NCBI GenBank assembly: GCA_003117195.1
Contig: BDSI01000116.1
Span: forward strand, 248,001-312,000
Reading direction: 5' to 3'
DNA length: 64,000 bases
Origin: Eudorina sp. 2006-703-Eu-15
Lineage: Eukaryota > Chlorophyta > Chlorophyceae > Chlamydomonadales > Volvocaceae
Under the pieces are notes generated by a model, which had not been told where the DNA came from, ran no database searches, and was given only the letters and a program-made list of their open reading frames with translations. Positions 1-11,752 of this stretch are shown piece after piece (position 1 is the first letter of the stretch; each line of letters opens with the position of its first letter). A program made the position numbers and the translations under genes.

Positions 1-372
1 GTCCACATACATATTGCGTATATACACATATAGCTGGGCTACTTTCATATTGCTACTGCATACCAGTTGGGCTGCGGCGGCGAGTTTGGATCCATCACGT
101 CGACATAAGCATTCAGCAGCTTCCGTTCTATATATTACCATGTATGTAAAATTGTCTGTGTGTGGGATTCCATGTCCCCGTTTGCAAGATAGCAACGCTG
201 ATATTACAGTTAGGGTGATGGGAAGAAAGCAGCAGTAGAAGGCTTGCTACTGCTGCAGAGGGCGCATGCATCAAGCTCGGTCGACGGAGCAAGTAAGCCC
301 CATAAGGACGGAAAGAGGTACACTCACGCATCCCTGCCTTCTATGTCACCGACAAGCAGATGATGTACTCAC

Positions 373-1960
373 GCAGCATTAACACGACGTCCTGCATAAT
401 CACAGTAGTGGCGTCGTCCGAAACCGGAGACGATGCCAGCAGATCGAACCCAGGGGACTGGCCCAGCGGCGTCGCCCGGAAATTATCAATCACAATGTTT
501 TGGAGGGTGAGCGCGGCACTGCCCTCGAGCCTGACCTGCAGTGCGGCCACATGCACACAAACTAAAGATAACATAAGTTGCTTCTGACCCTCTTCGCTTG
601 GCTAGATAGGCAAGGGGTATCAGGGGCTAGATGGGCAGGTAGCTGTAGGCCCCCATTGAGGCAGCATGAAGACCCGACGCACTCCCCGCACCCAGCCGGT
701 GGTGTATAAAAGCCGAGCATCGATCCACATGTGTATTTATGTACGTGCGCGTGCGCACCGTTCTCTTCGTCTGAAGGCTCTGCAGCGGGTCGTTTCTAAT
801 GACCAGCTTTGCGTAGCTGCATTACTTGAACTTGTATCGATGCCTTTGGTGTGCGCGCGGGTTCATTTCGTAGGCCCGCGTGCGTATACCGCTTTCGATC
901 GGGGACCTACCCACCCTGTCTGGGTCGGTTATTAGGTGCGTAACAGTTTATTAGCTAGCCAGGGCAGGATGGCCAGCCAGAGAGCTCTGTGAACTTGCAT
1001 TCCGGCGTGCTTGGGCCCGCCGATGTGTGTATGTAGCTGCGTGCGATGCGGGCGCGCGGGTACGCAGCTGCTCCAGATATTTGATGGTAATAATAAGATT
1101 TATAAAACGCAAGCAAGTAATAGGAATTATAATAAGTATCAAGGACAACAACAATCATAGCAATAATCGTAATAATGATAATGTAATAAGTACAGTTATA
1201 AATGCAAATAGGTATAGCCACGCTGCCGGGCACACCCTAACGCGGGTAACAGGGGTAGGGGCGGATACTGGCCCTTGCTCATGTCACTCTGGGAACCCCA
1301 ACCCTTCGTTTTGCCCAAACAATTCGCCCGCGCGTCGTTCTTGCTTCGCTCGAAAACGAAGAATTCGTTGAGCAGTCGTTTAGTCAGCGGAGCCCCCCGA
1401 CGGCAGTATCTCCTCGCTCACTTCTCTTGTGGGAGGACAGTGCCTGCTTCGTGTGCTTGACGCGCGGTCTTTCGTACAATAAGTACTATACTAATAAGCT
1501 ACATTAGCAACGCTGCGTGAAGCAAGAAGCAACCAAGCACAAATCGAATAAAACGCAGGTACATACTTTCTTCCAGACCGGTTGGAATTTAGATCAACGA
1601 CGCACGGCCGCACCGACCTTTGCCCTGACAAAGCCCAGGTCCAGCAGAGGCCAGGTCGTTCTGTCGGGTCCGGGCCGCCCGCTGATGGTGACGTTTGAAG
1701 TACGCTGTACAACAGGTATGGCAATGCCATTCCAGTCTGATATCGTCATGTGTATATCTTGTGTCACGAGGATGAAGGTCTTTTGATCATCAGCAATCGC
1801 GCGGGCTAGCTCCCTTCCAGTTGCAACCTCAGCAAAACGTGGGTTGCTAGCGTCCGGCAATGCAGGCGCTGGTGGGAGAGGTGGCGATGGTGTCAAGGGA
1901 GGTTCTCTGGGTGCCCAAGGCAGGTTCGGTGGTGGGGCTGGAGGGCGCGCCTGTGGAAAC
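373..1960 (-). other. Module 1 (A1, B1), cut by the window edge
   Basis: A1 is 1618-1960 and B1 is 373-535. A1 begins Met-FPQARPPAPPP and carries VATGRELARAIADD. B1 reads VRLEGSAALTLQN and ends CTG C at GTGAGT, so a C1 exon is expected to the left of base 1. Confidence 0.7.
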
Positions 1961-4900
1961 CTGTCACCGAAAGTGTGGGTCAACAGCAAGCGGGCGAACA
2001 AATTAACAATTTGGCAGCGCACTGGCGTGGATACGTGCCAGCGGAATAGTAATACTAATAATACTAATATTAATATTTTTATTACGCCGCCGGCCATGAC
2101 CCTGGCGTGTGTTTAATGAGAAGCCCACCTATAACGAACCGCCCAGGCCCTGGCGTGTGTGTAAAGGGGCACAGACGATGTGACTCGCTCGTTCGAGTGT
2201 ATACGCCGCCGCCACTAGCCCTGCTGAGTAAGGTTTCTCTGTTACGCTTGTTGGTGGTTTGTAATGATGCGGGGCCTCTGACGGCGCTTTACGATGCCGT
2301 TTCGGCAGCCGACGGCGTGGTCGTGAAGTCGAGCGCAGCATTGTGTTGGCTGTGTCGGATGCGCCTCCGAGCGAGATCAACCATCAAAAGGGTTTGAGGC
2401 CTGGGCGGATGGTTCCACCGATCCCAAGGTCAATGGTTTCTGTCGCGGCGGTATGTATATATGTATAACGGTGTACCCTTTTTCCAGGATGTACTTGCGG
2501 AATAACAAAGTGAATAAATTGTGCCGCCGTCCAGCTGAGTAAATGGAGAAATTATTCCTTGGGTTTACACGTTTTGCACACACAGCCAATTATGCCATTA
2601 TATATATATATATATATATATATACAACAAGGTATGCTATTTAAATATTTAACGTGTAAATGCATTAGTGTGCGGGATAGAGGGTCTAGCTTCACCTATG
2701 GCCTGTGCACCGATCGGCGGCCCCTGCCTCCTCAGTTTTCCTTTCGGATAACTTATTTAGAAATCTGCAGACACCCTTCAACAGGCGTCAGATCTGCTTT
2801 ATTTTCATCAATTCGCAGGTCACTAATTTTGCCGTCCATTGGCATTGGGACACTAAGTCTTCTGACGGTCGATGTTCCTTGTCCCACTACCTATTAAATA
2901 TTGTAGTTTGTTTATTTGAATACATCATATTATGAATGATAAAGATATAAAACATATATGGTATAACGTATTATACAAACTTTTATTGCGCCATACATTA
3001 TTATATTCACTCTTCTAATATTGTGGTAATAGGATAGAAATGACAAGAAAGCTATATTTTAATAATTAATATTAGAAAGCTATATCATGACAAGAAAGCT
3101 ATATCATTATAATTAATATTATAATAAATAGGCATCCATAGAAACGTGCGTACGTGGGTGGAAATGTCCATGGAAATTGGTCTTGTCGACTAAACAGTTA
3201 CATTAGAGCAAGTAAACAAACGCCGCACATGGATAAGTACGTGAGTTCTGGCTTTCTACGAATAGACGACCTTGTACGTACGGCGACATATTAAACGCAA
3301 ACAATATGCATGTCCAATTGTTTTTATATGCATGGTGTCCACGCCAGCCGTTGCACCTACATGAAGAAGTAGCAGCCCAGGAACCCCAGCTGAGACAAGC
3401 AATCGTCCGTCATCAGATTCTCGCACAGATACTGAACTTGCTGCATGTACAGCGCGTAGCGTGTTCTTGTAGCTCTGCCAAACGCATCAATGTCGACGCC
3501 CGCCACGGCCACGTCCTGGTAGACACCCAGGTCGGGCCAGCAGCGGGACACTGGCGGCACCGAGTTGTCGGTGGTGTTGATGCAACCCGTCTGCTGTGAT
3601 GCAGTACGGAAAGCACGTTGCAACCCCGGAAAACGGGATGGTCTGGAGATGTATGGCGTGATTCTGGAATCAATGTAGCCGGATACGCAGATACCTGCGC
3701 GTTACAAAAAAGACCCAGATGTAAGCTGGAACCACGAGCGATACACATACACGTATGTATGCATGCTATGTAGCTAGCTATGCTAGCTAGTACATCGATG
3801 CATGTAGCTAGGCTATATATTGCGGGCTACGCCAAAGCATTATCACATACTTTGGGTTGCGTGGGGCGGCGGTGAATATGGAATTATCACGACATGAGCA
3901 TGCAGCAGGTACATAAACCGTTCATTTTAATATGGCCGTACGCACGTGTAGGAATGTATTGTTGCGAGTGTTTGCTTGGTTGACGTGCATATATAGCAGG
4001 AAATAACGCGAGTGGTGTAACTACAGTCATCCGAGTACTCGTGAAACTGCACGGCATCGTGCGTGCGTTGGCGTGGATGGCCTCATCATTAGGGGATGCA
4101 TGCTGCAAATAAACTACAATAAACGAAGCATCCGCGAAGGCCGCAGAAGGCAGCAGGCGGGTGTCTTCCATGCAAGTGTACGCAAATGTGCACATGTGTG
4201 CGACAAGATGCATGCATAGGGCGATCTGGGGTGATTGAGAAGAACGCAGCAGCAGGCTCGCTACTACTGCTGCAGAGGGCGCATGGGCATCCGTGCATGC
4301 ATCAAGCTCGGTCGACGGAGCAAGTAAGCCCCGTAAGGACGGAAAGAGGCAAACTCACGCATCCCTGCCTGCTTTGTCACCGACAAGCAGGTTATATATG
4401 CATGTACTCACGCAGCATTAAGACGGCGTCCTGCACAATCACAGTGGCGTCCGAGCCGTAAGGAGACGATGCCAGCAGATCGAACCCAGGGGACTGGCCC
4501 AGCAGCAATGTCGCCCGGAAATTATCGATCACGATAAATTGGAAGGTGAGCATGGCATCGCCCGCGAGGCTGACCTGCAGTAGTGCGGCCAAACGCACAC
4601 AAGACGTTGATGTCAATTGCCTCTTGACCCTCTTAGCTAGATAGCTAGCTAGACCAGGGATTCATTTCAGCCAGGGCTGCGTTGCGTGCGCACCGTTCTG
4701 TCGTCTGGAGGTCCTGCTGCAGCGGGTAGTATCTGATCACTAGCTTACGTAGCTGCACTTGTATCGCTGCCTTTGGTAGGTCGGTGTGAGCACGTATGGC
4801 AAATTCATTTCGTAGACCTGTGTAGCCCTGCCTCATTCGATCGGCGGCCCACGCACCCTGCCTAGAGCGAGTAGGTACAAATGCTGTATGTGAGCTAGCA

Positions 4901-7900
4901 TTGTAAAACGCGAAGCAGGGGGCTAGAGAGATCTGCTTACTTATTACCTGCATCTCCGGATGTGTCTACGGAGCCGAGGCCGTGCACGCACGCAGGCGCT
5001 CAAGGATAATAAATTATATTTAAAATATTCCATTACGGGGCACAGTGTGAACCTCGTTTGGCGGTCGTTCTGACGTACGTACCGGGCGCTAGGAGCCGCT
5101 AGATTATATCGATATAAGCTATGCAAACAACGCTGTATATATATATATATATATATATATACGTACGTATAGCATAGACCAACGACGTTCTGCCGCACCT
5201 TTGCCTTGACAAAGCCCAGGTCCAGCAGAGGCCAGGTCGTTTTGTCGGGTCCGGGCCGCCCGCTGATGGTGACGTTTGAAGTACGCTGTACAACAGGTAC
5301 GGCAATGCCATTCCAGTCTGATATCGTCATGTGAATATCTTGTGTCACGAGGATGAAGGTCTTTTGATCATCAGCAATCGCGCTGGCTAGCTCCCTTCCA
5401 GTTGCAACCTCAACGTGTGGGTTTCGTGGGTTGCTAGCGTCCGGCAATGCAGGCGCTCCCGGTGGCGATGGTGGGAAAGGTGTTGGAGGCGGCGATGGTG
5501 ACAATGGAGGTTTTCTGGGTGCCCAAGGGGGATGCGGCGGTGGGTCTGGAGAGCGCGTCCGTGGAAACCTGTCACCGAAAGTGTGGATCAATAGCGAGCG
5601 CCGCGGGCGTCCAAACGAAGAATTGGATGGGCAGCGCACTTGCGTGGATAACTGCGGAGTAATGAAGTAAATAATTGTGCCGTCTGGCCTGGTCTGGCTG
5701 GGTGAATGGCGGAATGATTGCATGCGTGCGTGTAGCAGTATTAATAATATATATTTACACACAGTAAGGTATACCAAAATTTATCAGGTCTCCATATCAG
5801 TATGTGCAAAACTCCAGGATCGTAAATACATGGATTTGCAACGAATCTCCGAGTCGGAGACGCTGACGGCGCATTTTGCTGGCTCAAGTCGCGAATCGCG
5901 CGCACGTGTGCAGCAACGACCCAACGGCCCGACACGGCGCCCTCACACGCACAGCCACCGCACATACACCAAAACATCCAGCACAATGAATTGTGGGATG
6001 TTGTGCAAGAAGCAGCGGCTGAAACGACGGCGCCGGGAAACGCCGCCGTAGAAATATCCGCCACGGCAAAGACGCCCGACTCGGAAATCCATGCCAGGCG
6101 GCGCTGGAAATTCCCACAAAAATCCAGGATAGTAAATGCATGTATTTGCAACGAATCCCCTTGTCAGAGACAGCGGCAACGCATTTTGCTGGCTCAAATC
6201 GTGAATCACGCACGTGCGCAGCAACGACCCAACGGCCCGACGCGGCGCCCTCACAGCCGGCTAAGGCTAAGGTTACGGATACGGCTAACACTAACGCTAA
6301 GGTTACATCCACATCACCCGCTCCTGCACCAACGCTCAAGGGAGGGAGTAAGCCACCCGTGCCGAGAGGCACTGCTTGTTAATAATATATATTTACGCAC
6401 AGTAAGGTAGGTATACCAAAACCTATCAGGTCTCCATATCTGTATGTGCAAATACATACACGTTTAAAACTAAGAGTGATCTCGAAATTCCATACAGCAA
6501 ATATTTTTCTTGCATCAAGTTTTTTGTTTGCAATTTAGGTATCATACATATCGATATACTGCTTTCGTTTATGCAGTGTATGATGAGGAAGCTTCGGCTG
6601 TCACCGAACACCCGCGGGGTCCGCTGTAACATCCTTATATATATTAATATTTATACATGTGTCCTTGTGCGGATAGGGGTCTAGCTTCATCTATGGCCGC
6701 CTGCTGTACGTATGAGCATCGGCGGCGGGGACTCCTCATCAGTTCTCCCTCATCAGTCCTCCCTTTCTGATATTTAGATAGATGTATCCGCCGACACAAC
6801 TCAGAAGGCGTCAAGTCCACTTTATTTTCGTCATTCGCAGATCGGTTAAGTAGGGAAATTCACCGTCCATTGGAATTGCGGTACTATGTCCTCTGACGGT
6901 CAAGATTTTTTGTCCCACCATTAGTCATTGTGTATTTTGTATATTTTAGTAAAGAAAGGGATGCAACACATACATATATAATAACGTATTATAAATACAA
7001 ATGTAGTATAATATATGAAATAATATAATATTACTATACATACAATATGATAATTTGCTATATACTATATGTATTATCTTAAATATTACTAACAGTACAT
7101 AACATGATGATAAATGCAATGAATGGTTATTATGATACAATTGATTGCCATAATAACGACAATAAAACAGTATAATGACTCGTGCGGAAGCGTAACCGAG
7201 CGGCCAAAGCCCACACGTAACGATCCACGCACATGTAGAGGTAGCAGCCCAGGGAGCCCAGCTGCGACACGCACTCGTCCGTCATCTGCTTCTCGCAGAG
7301 GTACAGAACTCGCTGCATGTACAGCGCGTAGCGTGTTGCCGTAGCTCTGCCAAACGCATCAATGTCGAAGCCCGCAACGGCCACATCCTGGTAGACACCC
7401 AGGTCGGGCCAGCAGCGGGAGACTGGCGGCACCGAGTTGTCGGTGGTGTTGATGCAACCCGTCTGCTGTGATGCAGTACCGAAAGCACGTTGGATCCCCG
7501 GAAAACGGGATGGTCTGGGGATGGATGACATGATCTCGGATTGGATGTTGCGGGGTACACAGATACCTGCGGATATATTTTGAGCATCAACACTTCACGA
7601 GTAGTGTAAATTTAGGCCAAGCAAGGCAGGGCATGCATGGTTTACAAGTGTGCTCACTCACTCGCTGCTCGGCGAAGCCACGATCGCTCATCCCGAGGCA
7701 CTGCCTATCTAGCTATCTGTACATAAAATACATTTATTGATGAGGTCGGCGCGCGCGGGCACGTGCAGTGGGGCCAAAATAAACGAGCTTTATTCTTGTG
7801 CGTGGCGGTTTTAGTACATTTTGTGATGTGGAACTGAATGAACTAACAAAGCGTACTACTGCCTTACCATGCATTTTGCGTTACAATTTGAGAGGACCGA

Positions 7901-9376
7901 AGATAGACAACTTGATTATTGTGAAATCGGAACACGCTTTTTTGCGAGATAAACGCGCTTCCGATTCATGATTTGCAAGCGATGCAGCCCGCCGGCCAAC
8001 AGCAGGCTTGTTTTATTTTACGGTAAACATGGCGGCCCGTACACGGCCTACATACGTAGCTAACCTTGCTCGAACAAACAATGATAAAACCAATGCACAG
8101 TGAGCCGTTGGATACCCGCCCCTTGCAAATAAAGGTAAAACGAAAACCATCATTTTATGACGTATACATGCAGGGAATGTTTGGAGCAGGTGCGGACAGA
8201 ATGGTGGGTGGGACAAATTTGTTAAACTGCCTGCCCAGAGCAGTCCGAGCAAGCGAGCAATAGCAAGGGGCGGGCGAGCAATGCATAAAATCGCTTGTTT
8301 AGTCGCGCGCCGCTTTTGCGGCCCCCAAAGGTCGCCCAGCCCCCATCAGATAGAGGCGCAACCGCATTCCCCTGGCATTATTCCTTCCCGAAAATCGATA
8401 TACATGCAGGCATGCACTGATGACTGACGCCACTCACGCAGCATTAGCACGGCGTCCTGCACAATCACAGTGGCGCCCGAATCGGTGAGAGATGGTGCCA
8501 CCAGGTCCAGGCCGGGGGACTGGCCCAGCGGCGTCGCTCGAAGATTGTCAAGTACAATATTTTGAAACATGAGCGCGGCACTGCCTTCCAGCAAAACCTG
8601 CAACGTGGCCACGCACATACACACACGTACGATACGCGCGCACACGCACGCAAGCAGACGTCACGTCACTTGGTCGGTGCAGCTTAATTGATGACGGACG
8701 AGATACGTAGAGCTCTCACGAGCGCCCCGCCGCCGGACAAAACTCCAACCCATGCGTGCATACGTGCATGCATGTGATGACCTGGGGTCCCGAGGTAGGT
8801 AGCTAGGGTAGGATAGCCCGGTACATTCTTACTGCGCGCAGCGAGGCTGTGCAGCATGCGTGCGTGCTGCACAGGACGGAGCTGCAGGTCCAACGGCGGA
8901 CGACTCCTGCCGCCACCGACGACCGGACCCGATGTACGTACGGTGACGGTAGCTAGCTAGCTAGCTAGCTAGCAGCAGTGCGTGTGATGATGAGATGCAT
9001 GTCATAATAGGTAAGCATCGGTGTGGAATGCGCCCGTGGATGTACGTACATGCGTACAGGTTGCGTGTAGGTAGCTGGTCCACAGGCTCCGGCAGTTAAC
9101 GTGTGTGCGTGCATGTCCGTCGTTCCATCTAGCTAGCTACCCCACGCACTGACCTTCCCTCTGAGAAGTCCAAGGTCGAGCAGCGGCCAGCTTGTTGCGC
9201 CCAGTCCGGCGTTTCCGCCGATGGTGCGGTTGGAGCTGAGACGCACCGGCACCGACACTCCTTCCCAGTCCGACTCCGTCATGCGGATGTCTTGAGCGAC
9301 AATGATGACGTCGTTGTGGGGGTCAGCGAGAGCCATGACAAGCTCCCTGCCGGTTCGAACAGTAGTGGCTGCGAGC
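373..9376 (-). CDS. Modular secreted protein, continuation: modules 3, 2 and 1 (partial at left edge)
   Basis: Eight exons in transcription order: 9154-9376, 8438-8597, 7233-7566, 5199-5568, 4412-4574, 3361-3694, 1618-1960, 373-535. Frames and phases (0, 1, 2) match modules 4-6. Exon A3 opens after a GCAG acceptor with a G that would complete the AT left by a C exon. It therefore looks internal, and the nearest upstream C exon is C4 at 18577-18901, across a 9.2-kb intron. Modules 2 and 1 carry short Pro-rich linkers; module 3 has none. Exon B1 ends in a GTGAGT donor and its partner C1 lies left of base 1. Exons and introns of these modules are much more alike to each other than to modules 4-6, so they are younger duplicates. 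Alternatively they form a second gene with an unrecognised first exon between 9.4 and 18.5 kb. Exon recognition is firm; linkage to modules 4-6 is inference. Confidence 0.62.
3361..5568 (-). other. Module 2 (A2, B2, C2)
   Basis: A2 is 5199-5568, B2 is 4412-4574, C2 is 3361-3694. A2 begins Met-FPRTRSPDPPP, carries VATGRELASAIADD and NVTISG, and ends AAG at GTGCGG. C2 opens R-I-C-V-S and keeps the six cysteines. It ends TTCAT at GTAGGT. A2 and A1 are nearly identical across the TGREL core. Confidence 0.72.
5741..6452. repeat. Nested direct repeats in intron C3/A2
   Basis: Block X at 5741-5810 (TTTAC.CACAGTAAGG, TATCAGGTCTCCATATC) recurs at about 6380-6452. Inside this pair, block Y at 5814-5955 (GGATTTGCAACGAATC, CATTTTGCTGGCTCAA, GCAACGACCCAACGGCCCGA) recurs at 6124-6255. 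The layout X-Y-Y-X in direct orientation suggests a local duplication or remains of an inserted element. No protein-coding capacity seen. Confidence 0.6.
7233..9376 (-). other. Module 3 (A3, B3, C3), linker-less
   Basis: A3 is 9154-9376, B3 is 8438-8597, C3 is 7233-7566. A3 is the shortest A exon (74 codons): LAATTVRTGREL directly follows the acceptor, without proline linker. Its donor is the weaker GTCAGT. B3 reads VLLEGSAALMFQN and ends at GTGAGT. C3 opens R-I-C-V-P and ends CTACAT at GTGCGT. Confidence 0.7.
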
Positions 9377-10177
9377 CTGCATGCATGTACGTAGTGTACA
9401 GCATATGTATGGTGTATATATGTCATGTCATTGTGTACTAGCATGTATATATGTATGGCGACTGAACGCGAGCGCGCGGTGGAGCGAGGCAAATGCGGTG
9501 ATTATGTGAATCGAGCGAATGCGTCAGATCCCAATCACCAATAGTCCATAAACATGCTTTGGGTAGGATGGATGGAGGGTCGTCTATTGCAAGGATACAT
9601 ACACGCATGCAGACCGCCGTACCCCTGCTGATGAGACAGGTATCGCCGCGCACCCCCTAATTATAAACCCCCTACGTAAAACTGTGATTACTTTCCAAAG
9701 TCGCGCAACCCTGTTTAAGAACTTCAGAAATCGCGCAGAGTATCTGGGAGTTAACATCATATTATTATTATTAAGCATGTTATTACAGCGGACCCCGCGG
9801 GTCTTCATATACATTCGCGCAGCCTGTCAATCGATTTAGGTAGTTGTGTCAACAATACATATTAAGCCAAGTATCTGCAGCTGCAGGTTAAGGTGACAAC
9901 CTTGCTAAAACATACGTTCGTGAGACAGGCAGGGGGCACCAACGTTTTTGAAATTGCTTGACGATGTACGTACGGCGGCCGTTTAATGAGGGCGGGGCGG
10001 CGGTGGACAGAGGCAGGGCAGGGGATAGATGTAGGTTTCTATTTGCAATCTCGGGCAGCCCCTCTGTATTACGTAGGTGGGAGCTGGCAAAGGCTTCTCG
10101 AGATGCTGAGACAGTCTTCGCACTGTATTTGAGGTGTATGTAGGGCCGACCATTGTACGACATCTACTACATGCTCG

Positions 10178-11752
10178 TTTATCGAAGCCTTTGCAGATTA
10201 CATCGACGAGCATGAGCACAGGAACCCGACGGGTAGAACACCAGTCGTTCGGGGAAGGGAAGTACCGGAGTTGTTGTACGCGGACGATCTTACAATCTTG
10301 GCTATGGATGCCGCTCGTATGCAGTTCCTGTTGGACAGGTTGGCAGAATTTTGTGCCGCATTCGGCATGTCGCTGAATATGAACAAGTGTGAACTGCTGG
10401 TGTTTGCTGGTACCCAGAACCAGCACATACAGCTCACGGCGGGCGCTAGACAGCTCAGGTTTGCCGGCCAGCCCATCCCGGTCAAGGAGCGCACAAAATA
10501 CCTTGGCTTGCGCTACGGTAGCAACCTACCGTTCGACTCCTGTCGTATGGAAATTTGCGATGCTGGGCGCAGAGCGGTGTTTTCTTTGATGTGTAAGCTG
10601 GAGGCTAATCGGATTTGGGCACCAGACCTGATGCTCCGTTGCTTCGACGTTCAGGTCAGATCCTTGCTCTCATATGCATGGAGCCGAAGTTTGGGGCCCG
10701 GACGCGATTCGTGAAGTGCTCGGAACAAGGGGGCGGCAGCGAGTGAGGGAGTGGTTACGGTGGGGGCAACGCGCTGGCACGGGCCTTGAAAAAGTGGGGA
10801 GGTTGGGTCAGGAATGCGGTTAGCAGGGCTGGCGTTTTCGAAAAGGCCATGGCTGACCCGATGGTGGAGGTTCAAAAGATCTTTCTGCGAAAGGTGGTTG
10901 GCGCAAGCCTGCTTCCGAACAGGCTTACTTTTGTTTGCGGAGACATCACAGCTCCCCCTGCACTACTTTTGGGCTCAACAGGTGTTCGGCTTTTGGAAGT
11001 GGCTAGTCAAACAGCCAAACTCGCTTGCCAGGGCTGTGCTCGAGGAGGACATTAAGGCATGGTTGGAGTCGGACCACATGACTAACGAGCATGAATACTT
11101 TTGGGCGGGGAAGGTACTTCGGATTTTCGAAACCCTGGGGTTCGACTATAAGGCGCATGTGGAGGAGGCGCTCGGTGCGGAGGCCAAGGCCAAGGCCATT
11201 GTTGCGCTAGATATCCCTTTTGGAGACTTGCTCTTAGAATTTCGGAGCAGACTGCTCTACGATTGGTCTGCTGATTGCCTGGATCAGGATCCCAGGGGCT
11301 TCCCTGAGTACGCTGATAGGGCCGGAGTGCAGGGGCCGGGCGTGACAGCGTGTCTAGCGTGTCGGTACCTGAACTGGATGGGCCTTGCGTACACACCGAT
11401 CGATCACAAGCGAAAGCTGGACCATATGACGTCTGGTATGCCGAGAAAGCACCACACGGCGCTAATGCGATTTCGGCTTGGCCGATGGGATCTGGAGGTA
11501 TCACGGTTAGCACGGGGGCCAGGGCGCACGCCGCGCAGTACACGGACGTGCCGGGTTTGCAATAGTAGTGGAGCGGTAGAGGACGAGCTGCACGTGCTAA
11601 TTGAATGTCCGGTTTACGAACCGCTACGTCGAGCGGTGAATCTCCCGGATGACTGGGATATGTTCGGAATCATGCTTTTGTTTGACCAGTGCAAGCTCGG
11701 TCACTTCTTATATCAGGTGCAGAAGTTGCGGAAGGAAAAGCTGCAGAGATGA
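10178..11752 (+). mobile_element. Decayed, 5'-truncated LINE (reverse transcriptase C-terminal part)
   Basis: Reading from 10178 the frame gives FIEAFADYIDEHEHR, then YADDL (10277-10291), the reverse-transcriptase catalytic box. Next come a thumb-like segment (KYLGLRYGS, VRSLLSYA) and a long C-terminal region ending in a CX2C-X10-H-X4-C zinc motif (11549-11608) and a stop at 11752. The frame is broken at about 10680, where the expected EVWGP continuation lies in another frame, and again near 10880-10940. It is therefore a pseudogene. Finger and endonuclease parts are missing at the 5' end. It lies antisense inside the presumed intron between modules 4 and 3. Family assignment beyond non-LTR retrotransposon is not attempted. 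Confidence 0.85.

Larger units (their letters stand above)
1..7200. repeat. Tandemly duplicated module units including introns
   Basis: Intron DNA as well as exons is duplicated. 240-535 matches 4255-4574: both contain the AAGCTCGGTCGACGGAGCAA block and the same sequence up to exon B. 1618-1960 matches 5199-5568. 2660-2900 matches 6665-6930: both carry GGGTCTAGCTTCA, a CTTTATTTTC tract and CCGTCCATTGG. Unit spacing is about 3.6-4.1 kb. Exon C2 and its flank match exon C3 at 7233-7566, so a third, more diverged unit begins there. Confidence 0.75.
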
